From the NCBI RefSeq assembly GCF_035594125.1, contig NC_087192.1:9102501-9166500 (forward strand): DNA of 64,000 nt, written 5' to 3'. Below are positions 1 to 11,175 of this stretch, one piece after another. Both the position numbers and the translations under genes were made by a program. This DNA comes from Scylla paramamosain. Its lineage: Eukaryota; Arthropoda; Malacostraca; Decapoda; Portunidae. Under the pieces are notes generated by a model. It worked only from the letters and a program-made list of their open reading frames with translations. It did not search any database and was not told the DNA's origin. The first letter of the stretch is position 1. The number at the start of each line of letters is the position of its first letter.

Positions 1-520
1 TGCAAAATTTATAGATAGTTTTTTGAATATTTCGTTATTATTACTGAGTTCGGCAATCTTTTTATATTTTGGGTATTAGTTAAAGTATATGACAAGTCAG
101 AAAAAAATAGTGCACCCCAGTCTGGGCGCCTTCTTTCTTCTGGTGATTTTCAAAATTAATTACGTTACGTTAATATAGGCGCCGAGACGATAATTTTCCC
201 TGCCTCCCTCCTTGTCTGTACATCAATATTCAACTAAACTTCCGGCTGTTTCCAGACTCATGCATGAAGGAAAGCCAGAATTAACCACGAAAATAGATAA
301 ATAACCCAAGAAATGCTCCAAATAAGGCCTAAGTAAATTGAAGGATTTAGCCCCGTTCAGAGCGCCTACCATGAAAATATGACATTATCAGACCCAGACC
401 GAGACCTTCCCTCCTCCCCCCCTGTGTCTCTTCGTCAATATTTCTCTCAATTTCCAGGGTTTCCGGGCATTTCCATGTATTTTCCATACTAAAAAAATGA
501 AGGAGAGTGTATGAGGGACT
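1..520. other. No gene recognised
   Basis: No reading frame here resembles a protein I know. Two stretches (about 190-260 and 400-470) look like diverged direct copies: each has a pyrimidine-rich run, then a 'tcaatatt' motif, then 'ggctgtttcc' or 'gggtttcc'. This is weak and may be chance in CT-rich DNA. Confidence 0.4.
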
Positions 521-525
521 GTAGT

Positions 526-619
526 AGTAATAGTAGTGGTAGTAGTAGTAGTAGTAGTAGAAGTAATAGTAGTAGTAGCACTATTATTATTAAGTGTGTG
601 TGTGTGTGTGTGTGTGTGG
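526..619. repeat. (AGT)n then (GT)n microsatellite
   Basis: An imperfect AGT trinucleotide run is followed, after a short AT stretch, by about 12 GT units at 595-619. The Ser-rich and Val/Cys-rich frames across it are low-complexity artefacts. Confidence 0.9.
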
Positions 620-879
620 TGTCCTGTCAGGGCCGTCCTGTGTGGGATTGCCAGCCTGGTATAGAGACAGGAAATAGGTTGTTTAGTACTCGTTTGACAA
701 ACTGCAGGAGTACTTGTTTGTTGACAGCTGCCAAGGGGGGTGATGTCGAGGGTGGTAATTTGATTTGATTTGATTAATTTACTGCGCAAATAGCGTCGGA
801 CACCATAAAATAGAGGAACTTAATAAGAGTTGTCAGCTAAAGCAAATGATACGCTCACACACACACCCATTCGCGCACC

Positions 880-1300
880 CCACCCACCAATCCACACTCA
901 CACAAAAGCAAGAGATGCCATGCAGGGCACAGTGTATCAGGAAAAGCCACCAAATCGAGGAGGGTAACGCACGAGAATCTCATCAAGAAAATCGGGCACC
1001 AGAATATGGCGACAGACAGCATCCAGCGGCAGACCTTGGGGCAGGAGGTGTCGAACAGTGAGGTACACTAGGCAGTAGTGCTCGATGGTGCGCGGCACAG
1101 GTGACACTCAGCAGTGTGAAGGAAGACTTGCCCTCCACCCCGGCAATCTGTCATGGCGGGCAGTAGCCCAGCCGCAGACGAGCAGTGATAACGTTGTGCC
1201 GCCGAACCATAAGACCCCGGCAACGGTACGTGTACTTTGGCGGCAGACGGACTCGTAATAGTTGATGGTGATACTGTAGGGCCTCTCAGTATCCCTGCGA
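880..1300 (-). pseudogene. Degraded 3' end of a LINE ORF2 (after RNase H)
   Basis: On the minus strand a frame near 1200 reads HNVITARLRLGY, typical of the region following the RNase H domain in Jockey/I-type retrotransposons. After a stop and frameshifts, a further stretch (about 1100-925) reads TIEHYCLVYLTVRHLLPQ, then VCRHIL and ILVRYPPRFGG before a stop. A Cys-x2-Cys ... His-x4-Cys arrangement is visible around the 'HLC' and 'IEHYC' segments. The copy has at least two frame changes and a stop, so it is dead. It lies just outside the Ginger element. Assignment rests on remembered family motifs only. Confidence 0.5.
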
Positions 1301-1424
1301 CGCCACATAAGTAGAAGAGCAGCGGAACGGACTCTGGAGAGGTGGCATGGCAGGGAAAGATGGGAGGGTGGTGAGGGTGTCCGCGTAGCCGGTGTAGACG
1401 TTTCAGGACACTCCCCCTAATTTA

Positions 1425-2218
1425 AGGTAGGCGCACACTTGTTCGCATCGTACGGACGGCACGCATCGTACTCATCGGATTGTTTTTGGGGTCAGCACAC
1501 ATTGGTCCGCATCGTACGGACGGCACGCATCGGACGGATCGGATTTTCTGCGCACATTGTCGGCATTGGACCATTCACCACCCGCAGTTGTGAAGCTGAG
1601 CTCTCTCTGGAAGGACATACTCCATATTTTTCTAGTGTATAAAGTTGTGAAAATGTTGAACAGTGATAGTGAAGAGGAAGAAATTGTAGTGGTTAGCTGT
1701 TTGCTGGCACAAGAAGAAGAACAGAAAGTTAAAAAAAGGAAAACATGGATTCACAACATAAACAGGAAAAGGCTGGAATTTGAAGAATTTCATACATTGT
1801 TCCCTGATTTGATGGAAGATGATGTCAAGGTAGATAGGATAAAAATTTAGGAACTTATCTAAAAACAGTCAGTGAGTTAATATAACATTATATATTATGT
1901 ATAAGCAAAGCATAGCTATGCAAACAGAAAAAAATAAAATAAATACCGAAGAAGGTTTTCATCCGACCGCGACGGCGCTCTGGCTGCAACAGACGATGGG
2001 GTCGCACATTTGCCGGCAAATGCCGTAGAGGCCATCCGCATCGTTCGTACGCATCGGATTGAATGCTCTTTCGGGGATCCTCGTCGGCATTGCCGATGTC
2101 CGATGCGTACGACGCGGTCAAATGCGCGCAGACCCATTTGAAATAATGTAAAGAATACTAAAATCCGATGCGTACGATGCGTGCCGTCCGTACGATGCGA
2201 ACAAGTGTGCGCCTACCT
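1425..2218 (+). mobile_element. PIF/Harbinger-type element, defective, TTA target duplication
   Basis: The ends are long inverted repeats: AGGTAGGCGCACACTTG at 1425 is complemented at 2202-2218, and the match extends about 60 bp through GCATCGTACGGACGGCACGC. TTA flanks both ends (1422-1424 and 2219-2221), the 3-bp duplication expected of PIF/Harbinger elements. The GCATCGTACGGACGG block occurs twice at the left and related GCATCG/CGATGC units recur before the right end. Only the N-terminal piece of a transposase remains, so at 794 bp it is non-autonomous. It lies inside the left end of the Ginger element and is therefore younger. Confidence 0.88.
1653..1850 (+). pseudogene. Harbinger transposase N-terminal fragment
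   Basis: A 65-residue frame begins MLNSDSEEEE, has a Lys/Arg-rich stretch KVKKRKTWIHNINRKR, then FEEFHTLFPDLMEDD, and stops soon after. The 'W-[IV]-H ... EFHTL-P-L--DD' pattern is typical of the region ahead of the DDE domain in HARBI1/PIF-Harbinger transposases. The catalytic domain is absent. The start was chosen at the methionine before the acidic run, because the upstream part of the frame lies in the terminal repeat. Confidence 0.65.
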
Positions 2219-2448
2219 TTAAACGTGACTCCCGGAGTCACTTGAAACTAGTTTGAAAGCACTCCCCAATCAATTGAATCTAGTTTGACAGCACTCCCTA
2301 GTCAACTGAAACTGCGTTTCATATGACTCCCCATCAGGTTGAAATGACTCCCATAATTTGCTAATTGAGAAAACATTTTATTAACATTAATTACCATACA
2401 AACAATAACTTATTACCATACAATGTATAACTTGTTACAAGACTAGCC

Positions 2449-5400
2449 CTACACACCCATAACTACATTATAATGGACGCCAGACTCATTTTCTAAATAC
2501 ATTGACTCCTTTACCACTTTACCATTTGGCCTGTGTATATGCCAAGTTAGTTCTGGCCCAAACTTTGCCCACACACAGATATTAACATTAAACATGTTGG
2601 CAGCTGCTAATATCTCCGTTGTTGTTCCCCACACCTTATCATTACGCATAGATTCCACTCTGATCCCTTCATTGCAGGCCATGAAATCACAAACCATGCT
2701 CCTGACAACGGTATGTTGATCCTCATCTCCTGTTATGGCAAACAATAATGCATGGAAGAGACAATTTCCGTCACCTTTAATTATTTTTACACTAAGAGGT
2801 TCGCTATTGTTTTTTAAGGTCTTGTTTATTTTCCTGCATAGCCCCGACTTCTTGAATATTAGACGTCCACCAGAGTGAGAGTAGATAGTTCGTTGTGTTG
2901 CAACTGTCAATGGCGAGAACTTGTAGGTTATCTCCTCTTTCTGAACATCTACAATCTGAACACTTGATGACGGAGATGCAAGTGCTGAAGTTTCTGTTTG
3001 TCTTTCGAATAAAGGCTTTAGGTTGCATCCATTTACTTTAGTCTTGAGGGGGACTTTTGTTGATGGATGAATGAGGGAATATAGGCCCTTCTCGCAAACT
3101 TGAGCCACTTCGTAGGGACCACCATCCCACGGATCGGTTTGTTTACCTCCTTTCCTGTCAGCCCTGCGAAGATTGTAACGCAACACCTTGTTGCCCACAA
3201 TAAAATTCTTTTGTTTATATCGCCTCTTTGCAAAATCAGCTTGCTGTTTTGCCTGCGCTTGCTCAATGTTAGCCTCTGCTTTCTTGAAGACAACATCCTG
3301 TAAGATAAAACAAATACTGTTGTAGTACAATATTTTTGATATGTGGATAAATTATTTTGTGTACATCTGCCACATAACCTAGCCAAACCTCGTCTGAATG
3401 TGGTATAATGATGTAAATAATTAAATTTAGGGGATAACATTTCAAAGGTTTAAAGGAAAATTCTTTGATATAGTACTCAAAAACCATATCCTTAAACATA
3501 ATATATAGATACAACTGTAACTGTTATTCTGAAGAAGTCCTTGGTGGGCGAAACGTAAATAAACCTAGATTAAGTATATACAGTTTAGGATAACTTTTGC
3601 ATTAAAAATATTACCTGTAATATTTCGAGCTTTGAGAGTGTTGCATGGAAGTCCGACTCCTCAAATTCAGGATCGTCTAGATTCAAAGTACAATCAGCTA
3701 GCTCATGGTCCACATCAATAGGAAGGACAGGTTCACGACCGTACAGCATCTTGAAGGGTGAAAACTTCGTGGAGGCCTGGACTGTAGATCTAAAACAGAA
3801 ACAATGGAATTGAAACACCAAATAACCATATAGAATTTTCCTTAAGTACTAACATTTAACCGGATATTAGGCCTACTTACCTCAGTGCAAATAAGATACC
3901 GTGCAAACATTTGTCCCAGTTTTCATGTCGATGTTTGAAGGAGAAGATTTTGAACAGTTCGGTTGCTACGCTCAACTAATCCATTTGCCTTAAAATAATA
4001 AAAAAATAAGTGGACAATAAAGGTTTACATAGTCAATTATATAGGAAGATATAAATACAGATTAATAAGTAGATTAATAAGAAATATACAGATAAATAAA
4101 TAGACATAAATAAAGAGATAAATTGATAGACACAAATCCAGATAAATAAATACACATAAATAAGTAAACAGACAGACAAACAATAAATATCTTATTACAC
4201 AGGTAACACAGACCTTACCGAACCTTATTTAGTATATGATGATTACTTACTTGAAGATGATACGCGGATATAATTCTTTGCGTTGTTCCTGTGAGCGTAT
4301 GAAGCTCTGATGAAACAGAGTTCACAAATTCTCTGCCCTGGTCATTGATTTGTATGGTAACACATCCATGCCGAGAGATGATGTCCTCATACAAGAAGCG
4401 TGCGACCTCTACAGCTTGTTTTGATTTTAAAGGTCAAGCCTCAATCCACTTCGAAAAATAGCAAACGGCCATCACAATGGCGACATTACCGTTGGATGAT
4501 CTGAAAAATAAGTAGTGTAAAGCAGCCTACCGAACCTTACCAGACAAAAACAAAAGTCGCAAACAATCTTTGGTATTTTGGCATTTTTAGCATTGTAATG
4601 CTTAGTACGGGATTTTAAAGTTCAGTAATATCAAATTAAAACAAAACATGTTTATCATTAAAAACTTAATAGTCAGTATTATAAAATAATAGTAATATTG
4701 CACTTATATACATATTTTATAAACTTAAAACTCACGTTGGCAATGAACATAGGCCTACGCCAATTTGGTACATGTTTTGAGGCTTAATTGGGACATTGTG
4801 GAGTTTCGGGTCAACTTTCTTGAACACAGTGCTGGCTTTCTGGCACCGCAGGCAGGTTTTTATGTAACGTTACGCCACCAATACCTCTGCATTACGCGAT
4901 CGATGACTTTATCCCTGCCAACATGACCTCCCAAAGCAACAGCTTCGTCGCTGTCACCAACTCCTAGATGACAGGACAGCACAATGTCTAGCTGGCATTG
5001 GCGATCCTTAACCACCCGAAGAAATCTAACTTCTGCAACCATATATACCAATTATAAGCAACCCTTTCAATAAATATTGGTTAAAGTTATTGCTTTTGAA
5101 TTTACTCTTATAAGGTTAGATAAAAGTCTAAGCTTGCCCTAATCACTCAATTATTTTTCAATTATTTTTCATAATGTTTAGTGTGAATATCTAGATGAGC
5201 CTCACCAATAATTTTCTAAATAAAGTACCCCATTAGTTAAAAGCAGATGCTTGGATATTTTTTTCCTAATTACGTCGGTGTCTCAAATATACTACTTATA
5301 CTACTTACCAGTTATAACTTTCCTGTTTGGTTTACGGACAAATTTTAGACAGTCGTCTTGGATAACAAATACCCAACACTTCCTTCGAAAATTCGCCTTA

Positions 5401-5486
5401 TTCCCCTTATCGTTTCCACCACGCACTGGGTATTTTTTTTACTGCAAATATTCTTCTACCTCATCCATTTCACTAGCGAACTCCAT
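2449..5486 (-). pseudogene. Ginger integrase-transposase with C-terminal OTU protease, six exons, broken
   Basis: Minus-strand exons with good splice sites: 5486-5309, 5032-4736, 4500-4251, 3988-3881, 3789-3615 and 3297-2449. In order they give an N-terminal leader (one in-frame stop), an H2C2 zinc-binding module (GGHVGRDK ... CLRCQK), the integrase core (YFSKWIEA, INDQGREF, then ANGLVERSNRTVQ across an intron), a STVQASTKFSPFKMLYGREP segment, a GPY/F-type segment (WDGGPYEV), and an OTU-type cysteine protease with GDGNCLFHAL and a final HYN. Damage: stops in exons 1 and 3, frame changes in exons 2 and 4, and GVGLC where Ginger and Gypsy integrases usually have an Asp (GVDLC). The last exon is uninterrupted. 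OTU domains have been reported in some Ginger elements, as I recall. Confidence 0.82.
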
Positions 5487-5619
5487 GGTGGCTCTGTAGA
5501 CACTGACAAATAACAAGTCAACACAAGCCTTGTTAACTTTATTTCAGATTCACTGCAAAGTAGGTTTATTCGAATGTGGATTCATTTCAAATTAGGTTCA
5601 TTTGATTGTTTGATGGTGG

Positions 5620-5741
5620 AGTCATTTCAAACGGGTGAGGAGTTACCTGAAACTAGTTTCAAGTGATGGGGAGTCGACTAAATCTAGTTTCATCTGACTG
5701 CGGGAGTCATCTGAAGCAGGGAGTCATTTGAAACGGCTACA
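5620..5741. repeat. Right terminal inverted repeat of Ginger
   Basis: Reading inward from 5741 on the minus strand: TGTAGCCGTTTCAAATGACTC, then units with GACTCCC and TGAAACTAG. This mirrors the left end in sequence and unit structure. Confidence 0.8.
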
Positions 5742-5756
5742 CCGGCGTAGAGGAGT

Positions 5757-6185
5757 GCATTGATTGATTTGTGGATGGGAGAATTGTTGTGTAGATGGAT
5801 ATGTGGATGAGTGAGTGTATGTGTAGGTGGGTGGGTGGGTGGGAGAACTGGTGAGTGGATGGATAATTAGCTGGGTGGATAGATGACAGTTAAATGGATG
5901 AATAAGTCAATGGGTGTGTGTATGAAGGGATGTGTGGATGGCTAGATGCATTGATGTGTGGATAAATTGATGGATGGATGAATGGGTTGTAGGCAGGTGT
6001 AGATTGGGTGGATGGGCGGATCAATGAGTAGGTAGGTGGATGAGAGGGTGAATGGTTGTGGTTGTGAGAGAAGGTGGGTGGATGGATGAGTGGGTGGGTA
6101 GATGTAAGTGGGTGAGTGGATGGGCGGGTGAATAAATGGATCGGTGTGAATCAGTGATTGGATGGATGGGTGAGAGTGGATTAAC
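5757..6185. repeat. Degenerate TGGATG/GTGGG minisatellite
   Basis: More than 400 bp of short variants of TGGATGGATGAG and GTGGGTGGA with no fixed period. It is tandem-repeat-derived DNA without coding potential. Confidence 0.85.
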
Positions 6186-6186
6186 A

Positions 6187-6200
6187 GGAGTAGTAGTAGT

Positions 6201-6270
<70 letters not shown>
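6187..6270. repeat. (AGT)n/(AGC)n microsatellite
   Basis: Alternating blocks of AGT and AGC trinucleotides ending in a T run. Confidence 0.92.
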
Positions 6271-6437
6271 TTTTTTTATCGTGTTAGTTAATGGTTGTGA
6301 ATTGTTTGGTATTGATAGTATGAAATATTTACATCTTGAACACGATTAAACTGAAGATAAGTCTCGAGGTTATACAGAAAATTATTATATTAATGTCTGT
6401 ACATATTTTCTTCACCTTAAAGAAATCGAAAACAAAG

Positions 6438-6438
<1 letters not shown>

Positions 6439-6522
<84 letters not shown>
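6439..6522. repeat. (CT)n microsatellite, about 42 units
   Basis: Uninterrupted CT dinucleotides. Ser-Leu and Arg-Glu repeats in the frames across it are artefacts. Confidence 0.97.
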
Positions 6523-6525
<3 letters not shown>

Positions 6526-7590
6526 CAAGGAAAGAAATATTGATAAGACATTAAGTCAGATGAATCCCTTCACTCTCACACGTGACGCCTGGCCTCGAGT
6601 GTGTGGCCAGCGGGAGTGACTCGCTCCTCAACTAGTGATCGGCTGATGGGCGTCTCTGGTGGGGTGAGTGAGTGCGCCCCTCTCCTCTCTCCCTTCCCTT
6701 CCCCCGGTGCATGTGTTAGCTGTATTAGGAGCATTGACCTGGCTGATGCTTCTATATTTTCCGAATTATTCTAAATTATTTTTTCATCGCCGGTAACGTG
6801 AGATGATAAATTAGTCGAATTACCATTTTGCTCTTTATATCCGTCAAATTTACTGTAGACTTTCAACTCAAATGTCCACACTCCCGTGAGTAAGTGTGCC
6901 GTGATATTTTTTTAATTCAATAATAAAGACTGCCCATTGGTTTATTCTTCCGTGCCCAGGCAGGCGACCAGCGCAGGTGTATCTAGACTGAGCGGGTTTG
7001 ATGCGTAATCCAAAACACTTTTAGCCGCACCTCTGCTACATTCAAAAGACTCTAGTTAAAGTTACACAAGCTTTAAGAGTGTTTTGTTTGGTTCTAGTGG
7101 CAGATGAACAAATTTCAATATTATTAACAGGAAAAACATTCTTGAGAACTCGACTAATCATCCCTGTCGCATCTGAAAATAATCGTGATATGCGTTCCGT
7201 AATGATTTTTTTTTCCTTTCTTTCTTTTTTTATTAATCGTGATATCATTAATTCCTGAATATGTTATCGACCATTCTGCAGTGAATGGTGCTTATTTTAT
7301 TGGCTCATTGTGTCTTATTGTTGTGGAAACGCCAGGCAGACAGTGACTCACCTAGCGCTGATGGCAATATAAACTATCTATCACATGTGTATGGTTTTAC
7401 CTTATGTGTTATTAATGTTTGTATTTTAACAAGCTTTGTACTTTTAATGACATGATTTTTTTTTTTTTAAATTCATTTAGTTGTCTTTCGTTACGTAAAT
7501 AGTTTCTTAATAATCTTTTACAAAATATCGTAATAGATTAATATTTTGCTATGATGTGGTGTCACAGTCTGATGTACTCTGTCTCACTGT
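6523..7590. other. Non-coding, one dispersed repeat copy
   Basis: No recognisable gene. It contains one copy of a dispersed repeat at 7058-7200 (listed separately), a T-rich stretch at 7205-7230 and an oligo-T run near 7456. Confidence 0.5.
7058..7200. repeat. Dispersed repeat, copy 1
   Basis: Shares ordered blocks with 9068-9205: 'ggttcta.tg', 'ATTgTTAACAG', 'CTCTTGAGAAC-CG-TTGATCATC' and 'tttGAAA.tagtgg'. The family is unknown to me; no coding signal. Confidence 0.6.
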
Positions 7591-7800
7591 AACTCATGAT
7601 GCAAGTGTGTGTCTGCCTGCCCATCTACCAATCCGTCTGTCTATCTGCCTCTGTACGTATATCTTTGTCTATCTATCTGTTTCTTTCCTTTCTTTTGTTT
7701 GTTTATTTGTTTTTCTTTGTTCCCATCGATCTATTTATGTATCTATCTGTTAACGTTATTGGTCTCTCTATCTATCCATCCATACACTCATCCATCCATG

Positions 7801-7835
<35 letters not shown>

Positions 7836-7905
7836 TTATTTATCTATTTATCTATCTATCTACCTATCCACCTACCTACCTACTTACTTGTATCTACTTA
7901 TCTAT

Positions 7906-7974
<69 letters not shown>
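7590..7974. repeat. (TCTA)n compound tract followed by (GT)n
   Basis: CTGT/TCTA variants grade into perfect ATCT tetranucleotides at about 7800-7860, then near-perfect GT dinucleotides from 7907 to 7974. Confidence 0.95.
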
Positions 7975-7978
<4 letters not shown>

Positions 7979-8132
7979 CTAGCGCGTTCTAAAGATAGGC
8001 AGTATTCATGAAGCAAGACTTATTTCTGAATTTCTAAAAAGACAATTTTTCTTTTGCTCTCTACTGCGTAGAGTGAATGAAAGTTAAATATTGCTGGCTT
8101 CTTGGCTTGGACGTGTTGAAGTAATTTAGTAC

Positions 8133-8137
<5 letters not shown>

Positions 8138-8202
<65 letters not shown>

Positions 8203-8500
8203 AGATAGATAGATAGACAGATTGACAGACAGATAGATAGATAGACAGACAGATTGAAATAAATACAGACAAATTGAGACAAATAGATAGACACAGACAG
8301 ATAGATAGACAGACAGATAGCCAGAAAGATAGATAGACAGACAGACAAATAAATAGATAGACATAGATTGATAGACAAGCAGATATACAAATAGACAGAC
8401 AGACACAGGTAAATAGTTAGATAGATTAATTAACATATAAAGACAAGCAGACAGATAGACAAACAGACAGAGATAGATAGACAAATAGCTAGAAAGGTAA
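8138..8500. repeat. (CT)n followed by (GATA)n/(CAGA)n tract
   Basis: About 31 CT units, then about 300 bp of GATA, CAGA and AATA tetranucleotide variants. This is near-complementary to the TCTA tract at 7590-7900, so the two could pair as a large inverted repeat. Confidence 0.93.
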
Positions 8501-9067
8501 GTGTGCTAACAGGTAGATTAATAGACGAACACAAAAACAGAGCTAGACAAACAGATAGACGGACACAAGCACCACCACCCGCACAACCTAAGCAAGTGCT
8601 CGGTGCTCTCGGTCACAAGATGTATAGCGGAAGGCAGCTCATATTTCAATCAACTATTTATGCCCTTAATTGCTCACCTGTTCATCTTTCATCTGCCTCC
8701 TCCTCCTCCTCCTAACCTATCCCTGTCTATTGCTCTCATCTCTTCCCTTATCCATCACTCTCTGCTTCTTCCTCTCTCCTTTAATTCTTCCTCCTCTTCC
8801 TGCTATTCCATGCCTGTTTCCCTTTATTTCCTCTCTGCCTGGAGGAGAGGGTGAAAAAGTAATAGGGATAAAAGGGAAGAAGAGACGCAGGATTAAGGGG
8901 GATAAGAAGAGGATGAGGAGAGGAGGAGGGAGGGCTATGTGTGACAGGATGTGTTGGGGAAGGAAGGTAGGACGGAAGGCGGGGGGGGAGGGGAGAAGTT
9001 TAAAGAATAAGGAATGATAATAAGAAATAAATAGTTAAAGATATGGGTGATGGGATGATATTGTGAC
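8501..9067. other. No gene; pyrimidine-rich then purine-rich block
   Basis: About 8690-8840 is CT-rich and 8850-9010 is strongly purine-rich on the same strand. I see no codon structure or splice signals that hang together. Confidence 0.5.
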
Positions 9068-9205
9068 TGGTTTTAAAGGTGTTTTTTTTGTGGTTCTACT
9101 GACATATTAATAAGATTTCTACATTGTTAACAGAAGAAATACTCTTGAGAACCCGGTTGATCATCTTGGTGGCGTTTGAAAGTAGTGGTGAGAGAGCAAA
9201 GCCTT
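9068..9205. repeat. Dispersed repeat, copy 2
   Basis: Diverged homologue of 7058-7200 in the same orientation, 2 kb away. The best match is around 'TCTTGAGAACCCGGTTGATCATC'. Confidence 0.6.
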
Positions 9206-10483
9206 TCTGAATACAAGTCTTTTGTCCTCACCGAGGCAGCCACCAAAGCTAGCCAGCCAAAGGAAACCGGGCAAATAAACACGACTTCTGTTTTTCACGT
9301 TTTATTGAAGTTTGTGGCTTTTTATGGAGAATTTTCAGCCGTCAGGTAGCGAGAGAGAAAGAGAATGAGAGAGAGAATGAGAGGGTATGAGCAAAAGGAG
9401 GACTAGGAAAGGGGAGTGAAAAGGGTATGAAATGGGAATGAAGAGGAATAAGTGAATGTTGAAGGGTCCTTCGAGGGTTGCAGGTGACAGTTTGAAAAAA
9501 GGGATGCCGAGGCTGTGACATGAAAGGAATGTACTGCACCGACCCTGGATTTTTAAGGGGAATAAACAGGGCTGAGTTTGGTTCTACCTTAATACTAAGA
9601 CTGAAAAACTATATAAGTGTCACGCTACACCTCAAAATAGTGTCAAACCACAACTTAAACCAGTATACCTCGCCCCAGTTACCAGTACCACACCTCACCC
9701 CAGTACCACACGTCATCTTACACCTGCATCTTGTCCTACCTCACCTCACACCAGCACCTGCCCAGTGCCACGCCACACCACACACGCCGCGCCATTAATT
9801 ACAGTCAAGGATCATAGCGCAGTGTCAGCCAGCCATTGCAGGTCTCGTTAGGGTCAGTGTAACCCGTCAGCTGCCACATTCCTGATGCAATAACCGCCTG
9901 CTGAATTACGCCATTCCTGCTGCCAGACAGTGTGTGCACAGTATTCTGAAACACTTCCGCGCCGCACTTCCGCTACTTTGAAAAGGTGCTTATTCAAAAA
10001 AATTCGGCCACTTCCACGAGAACAGGACGAATAATATCTGTGTCCTTTGAAAATAATTCTTGTGGGAGAATAAAGCGTTTTAAAAATACTACCCTTAGTA
10101 ACATATGAAGGTCCTTACTCTCAAAATGTCGGTGTCTGGACTACTCTTAACTGGCGCAATTGGAAGGCATACAGGCTTTCAATTTCAATTTCATGATCAC
10201 AGTGATAGTTAAGCAAAAATTCACTTGAAAACTGCCTGAATAATTTATGTTATCTTTGAATTTGACACAGAGGTAATGAGCGGCCGCCGTGGTGAAGAAT
10301 ACCACCCTGAATGACGGACAGAAGATCACAGCAGGCGTGTATCGATTAAATCATCTTAATAATACTACGCTTTTGTCCCTCGCGCTGAGAGACAAAGGAG
10401 GCCAAGTGTAAATTTTTAATCACCTGGCATGTAATGAAGAGGTCGCTGGCTGGGCCGTGTTTAGCTAGGCGAGGAGACTGCTC
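9206..10483. other. No gene recognised
   Basis: A GA-rich patch lies at 9350-9440 and a CA/CCT-rich patch (repeating 'caCCtCaCcccAGtaCCAcac') at 9600-9790. The rest looks unique. No frame resembles a known protein. Confidence 0.45.
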
Positions 10484-10580
10484 TCTCTCTCTCTCTCTCT
10501 CTCTCTGGCAGATAAACAATGAACACAAAGGAACACAAATGAAAAACAGACCGTGGAAGTTCCCTTGGTTCCGGCTGTTT

Positions 10581-10637
<57 letters not shown>
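10484..10637. repeat. (CT)n and (GA)n with a conserved flank between them
   Basis: About 12 CT units end in CTCTGGCAGAT, followed by GAACACAAAGGAACACAA and GAAAAACAGA, then 31 GA units from 10576. The same flank follows the (CT)n at 13276-13325. Confidence 0.85.
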
Positions 10638-10639
<2 letters not shown>

Positions 10640-10738
10640 TTACTGAGTTAAGCATTAAGATAGGCGAGGCTAATCATGTTGCCTTCAGCCAGGTACTCAG
10701 CCCTTATTCGTCCACAGTGTAGTTTGAAAGCTGCTTTA

Positions 10739-11175
10739 CTTGATAAGGACATAAGAATATAAGAGGAAGCTATTTGTAGCCACAGACAGCTTACATGTGG
10801 CAGTCTCTTTATAATACTTTATAATCCATCTACGATCCTCATCCAAAAACTTTTATAAACTTCTGGCTGTCAGCGATCGTGCTGTATATAATCTTTTAAA
10901 GCTTCATTTTGACTCGGCGCTGACAATCTGAGTACTGATTCCATTCCACTCATCTATCGCTATCTGAGAACCAGTTTCTTCATATCTTCTTGTTAAATCT
11001 AACTTTGTCAAGCTTGAACCCATTAGTTTTTATATATTGGTTACTAATTCTATGAATTTTGTGTATATTCCGATTTGCTGTCCGTAAGAGAGCGAGCAGC
11101 CTGTCAGTGAGGTCACTAAGTAGGAGGAGGCAGTAGACACCTGCCAAAACATTAATTACTCCCAGTGAGGTGTCG
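10739..11175 (-). pseudogene. 3' end of a CR1/L2-like LINE
   Basis: On the minus strand the frame includes TNGFKLDKVRFNKKI followed by a frame with RNWF and VEWNQYSD. This is the normal ending of decapod LINE ORF2s (NNGFKL-K-RF--E ... NWF--R-V-EWN-L). The 3' UTR reaches 'acataagaatataagaggaagc' at the low-coordinate end, a tail I associate with this family. Several stops make it a relic. The same family occurs at 62812-63600. Confidence 0.6.

Larger units (their letters stand above)
1393..2345. repeat. Left terminal inverted repeat region of Ginger, interrupted
   Basis: Starts TGTAG and, after the nested Harbinger copy, continues at 2222 with several imperfect units containing ACTCCC and TTGAAACTAGTTT. 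These match in inverted orientation the units at the right end (5620-5741). Such repeated subterminal units are common transposase binding sites; that role is inferred. Confidence 0.75.
1393..5741 (-). mobile_element. Ginger-type DNA transposon with 4-bp target duplication
   Basis: The outer ends are inverted repeats: TGTAGACGTTTCA at 1393 and its near-complement TGAAACGGCTACA ending at 5741. CCGG lies immediately outside both ends (1389-1392 and 5742-5745), a 4-bp target duplication. Ginger elements are known for cut-and-paste movement by a Gypsy-like integrase, TGTNR termini and 4-bp duplications, and the minus-strand gene inside is such an integrase. Both ends carry subterminal repeats of 'ACTCCC ... 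TGAAACTAGTTT' type. A Harbinger element with its own duplication (1425-2221) sits in the left end; without it this copy would be about 3.55 kb. Other introns hold AT-rich DNA, including a degenerate GATA-like tract at 4031-4200. Confidence 0.85.

Noticed and set aside
6329..6554. Long Arg-Glu, Ser-Leu, Cys-Val or His-Thr repeat reading frames over dinucleotide tracts (also around 7900, 8150, 13150, 15750, 22000, 23100, 25500)
   Set aside because: They are only translations of microsatellites, open in several frames on both strands.
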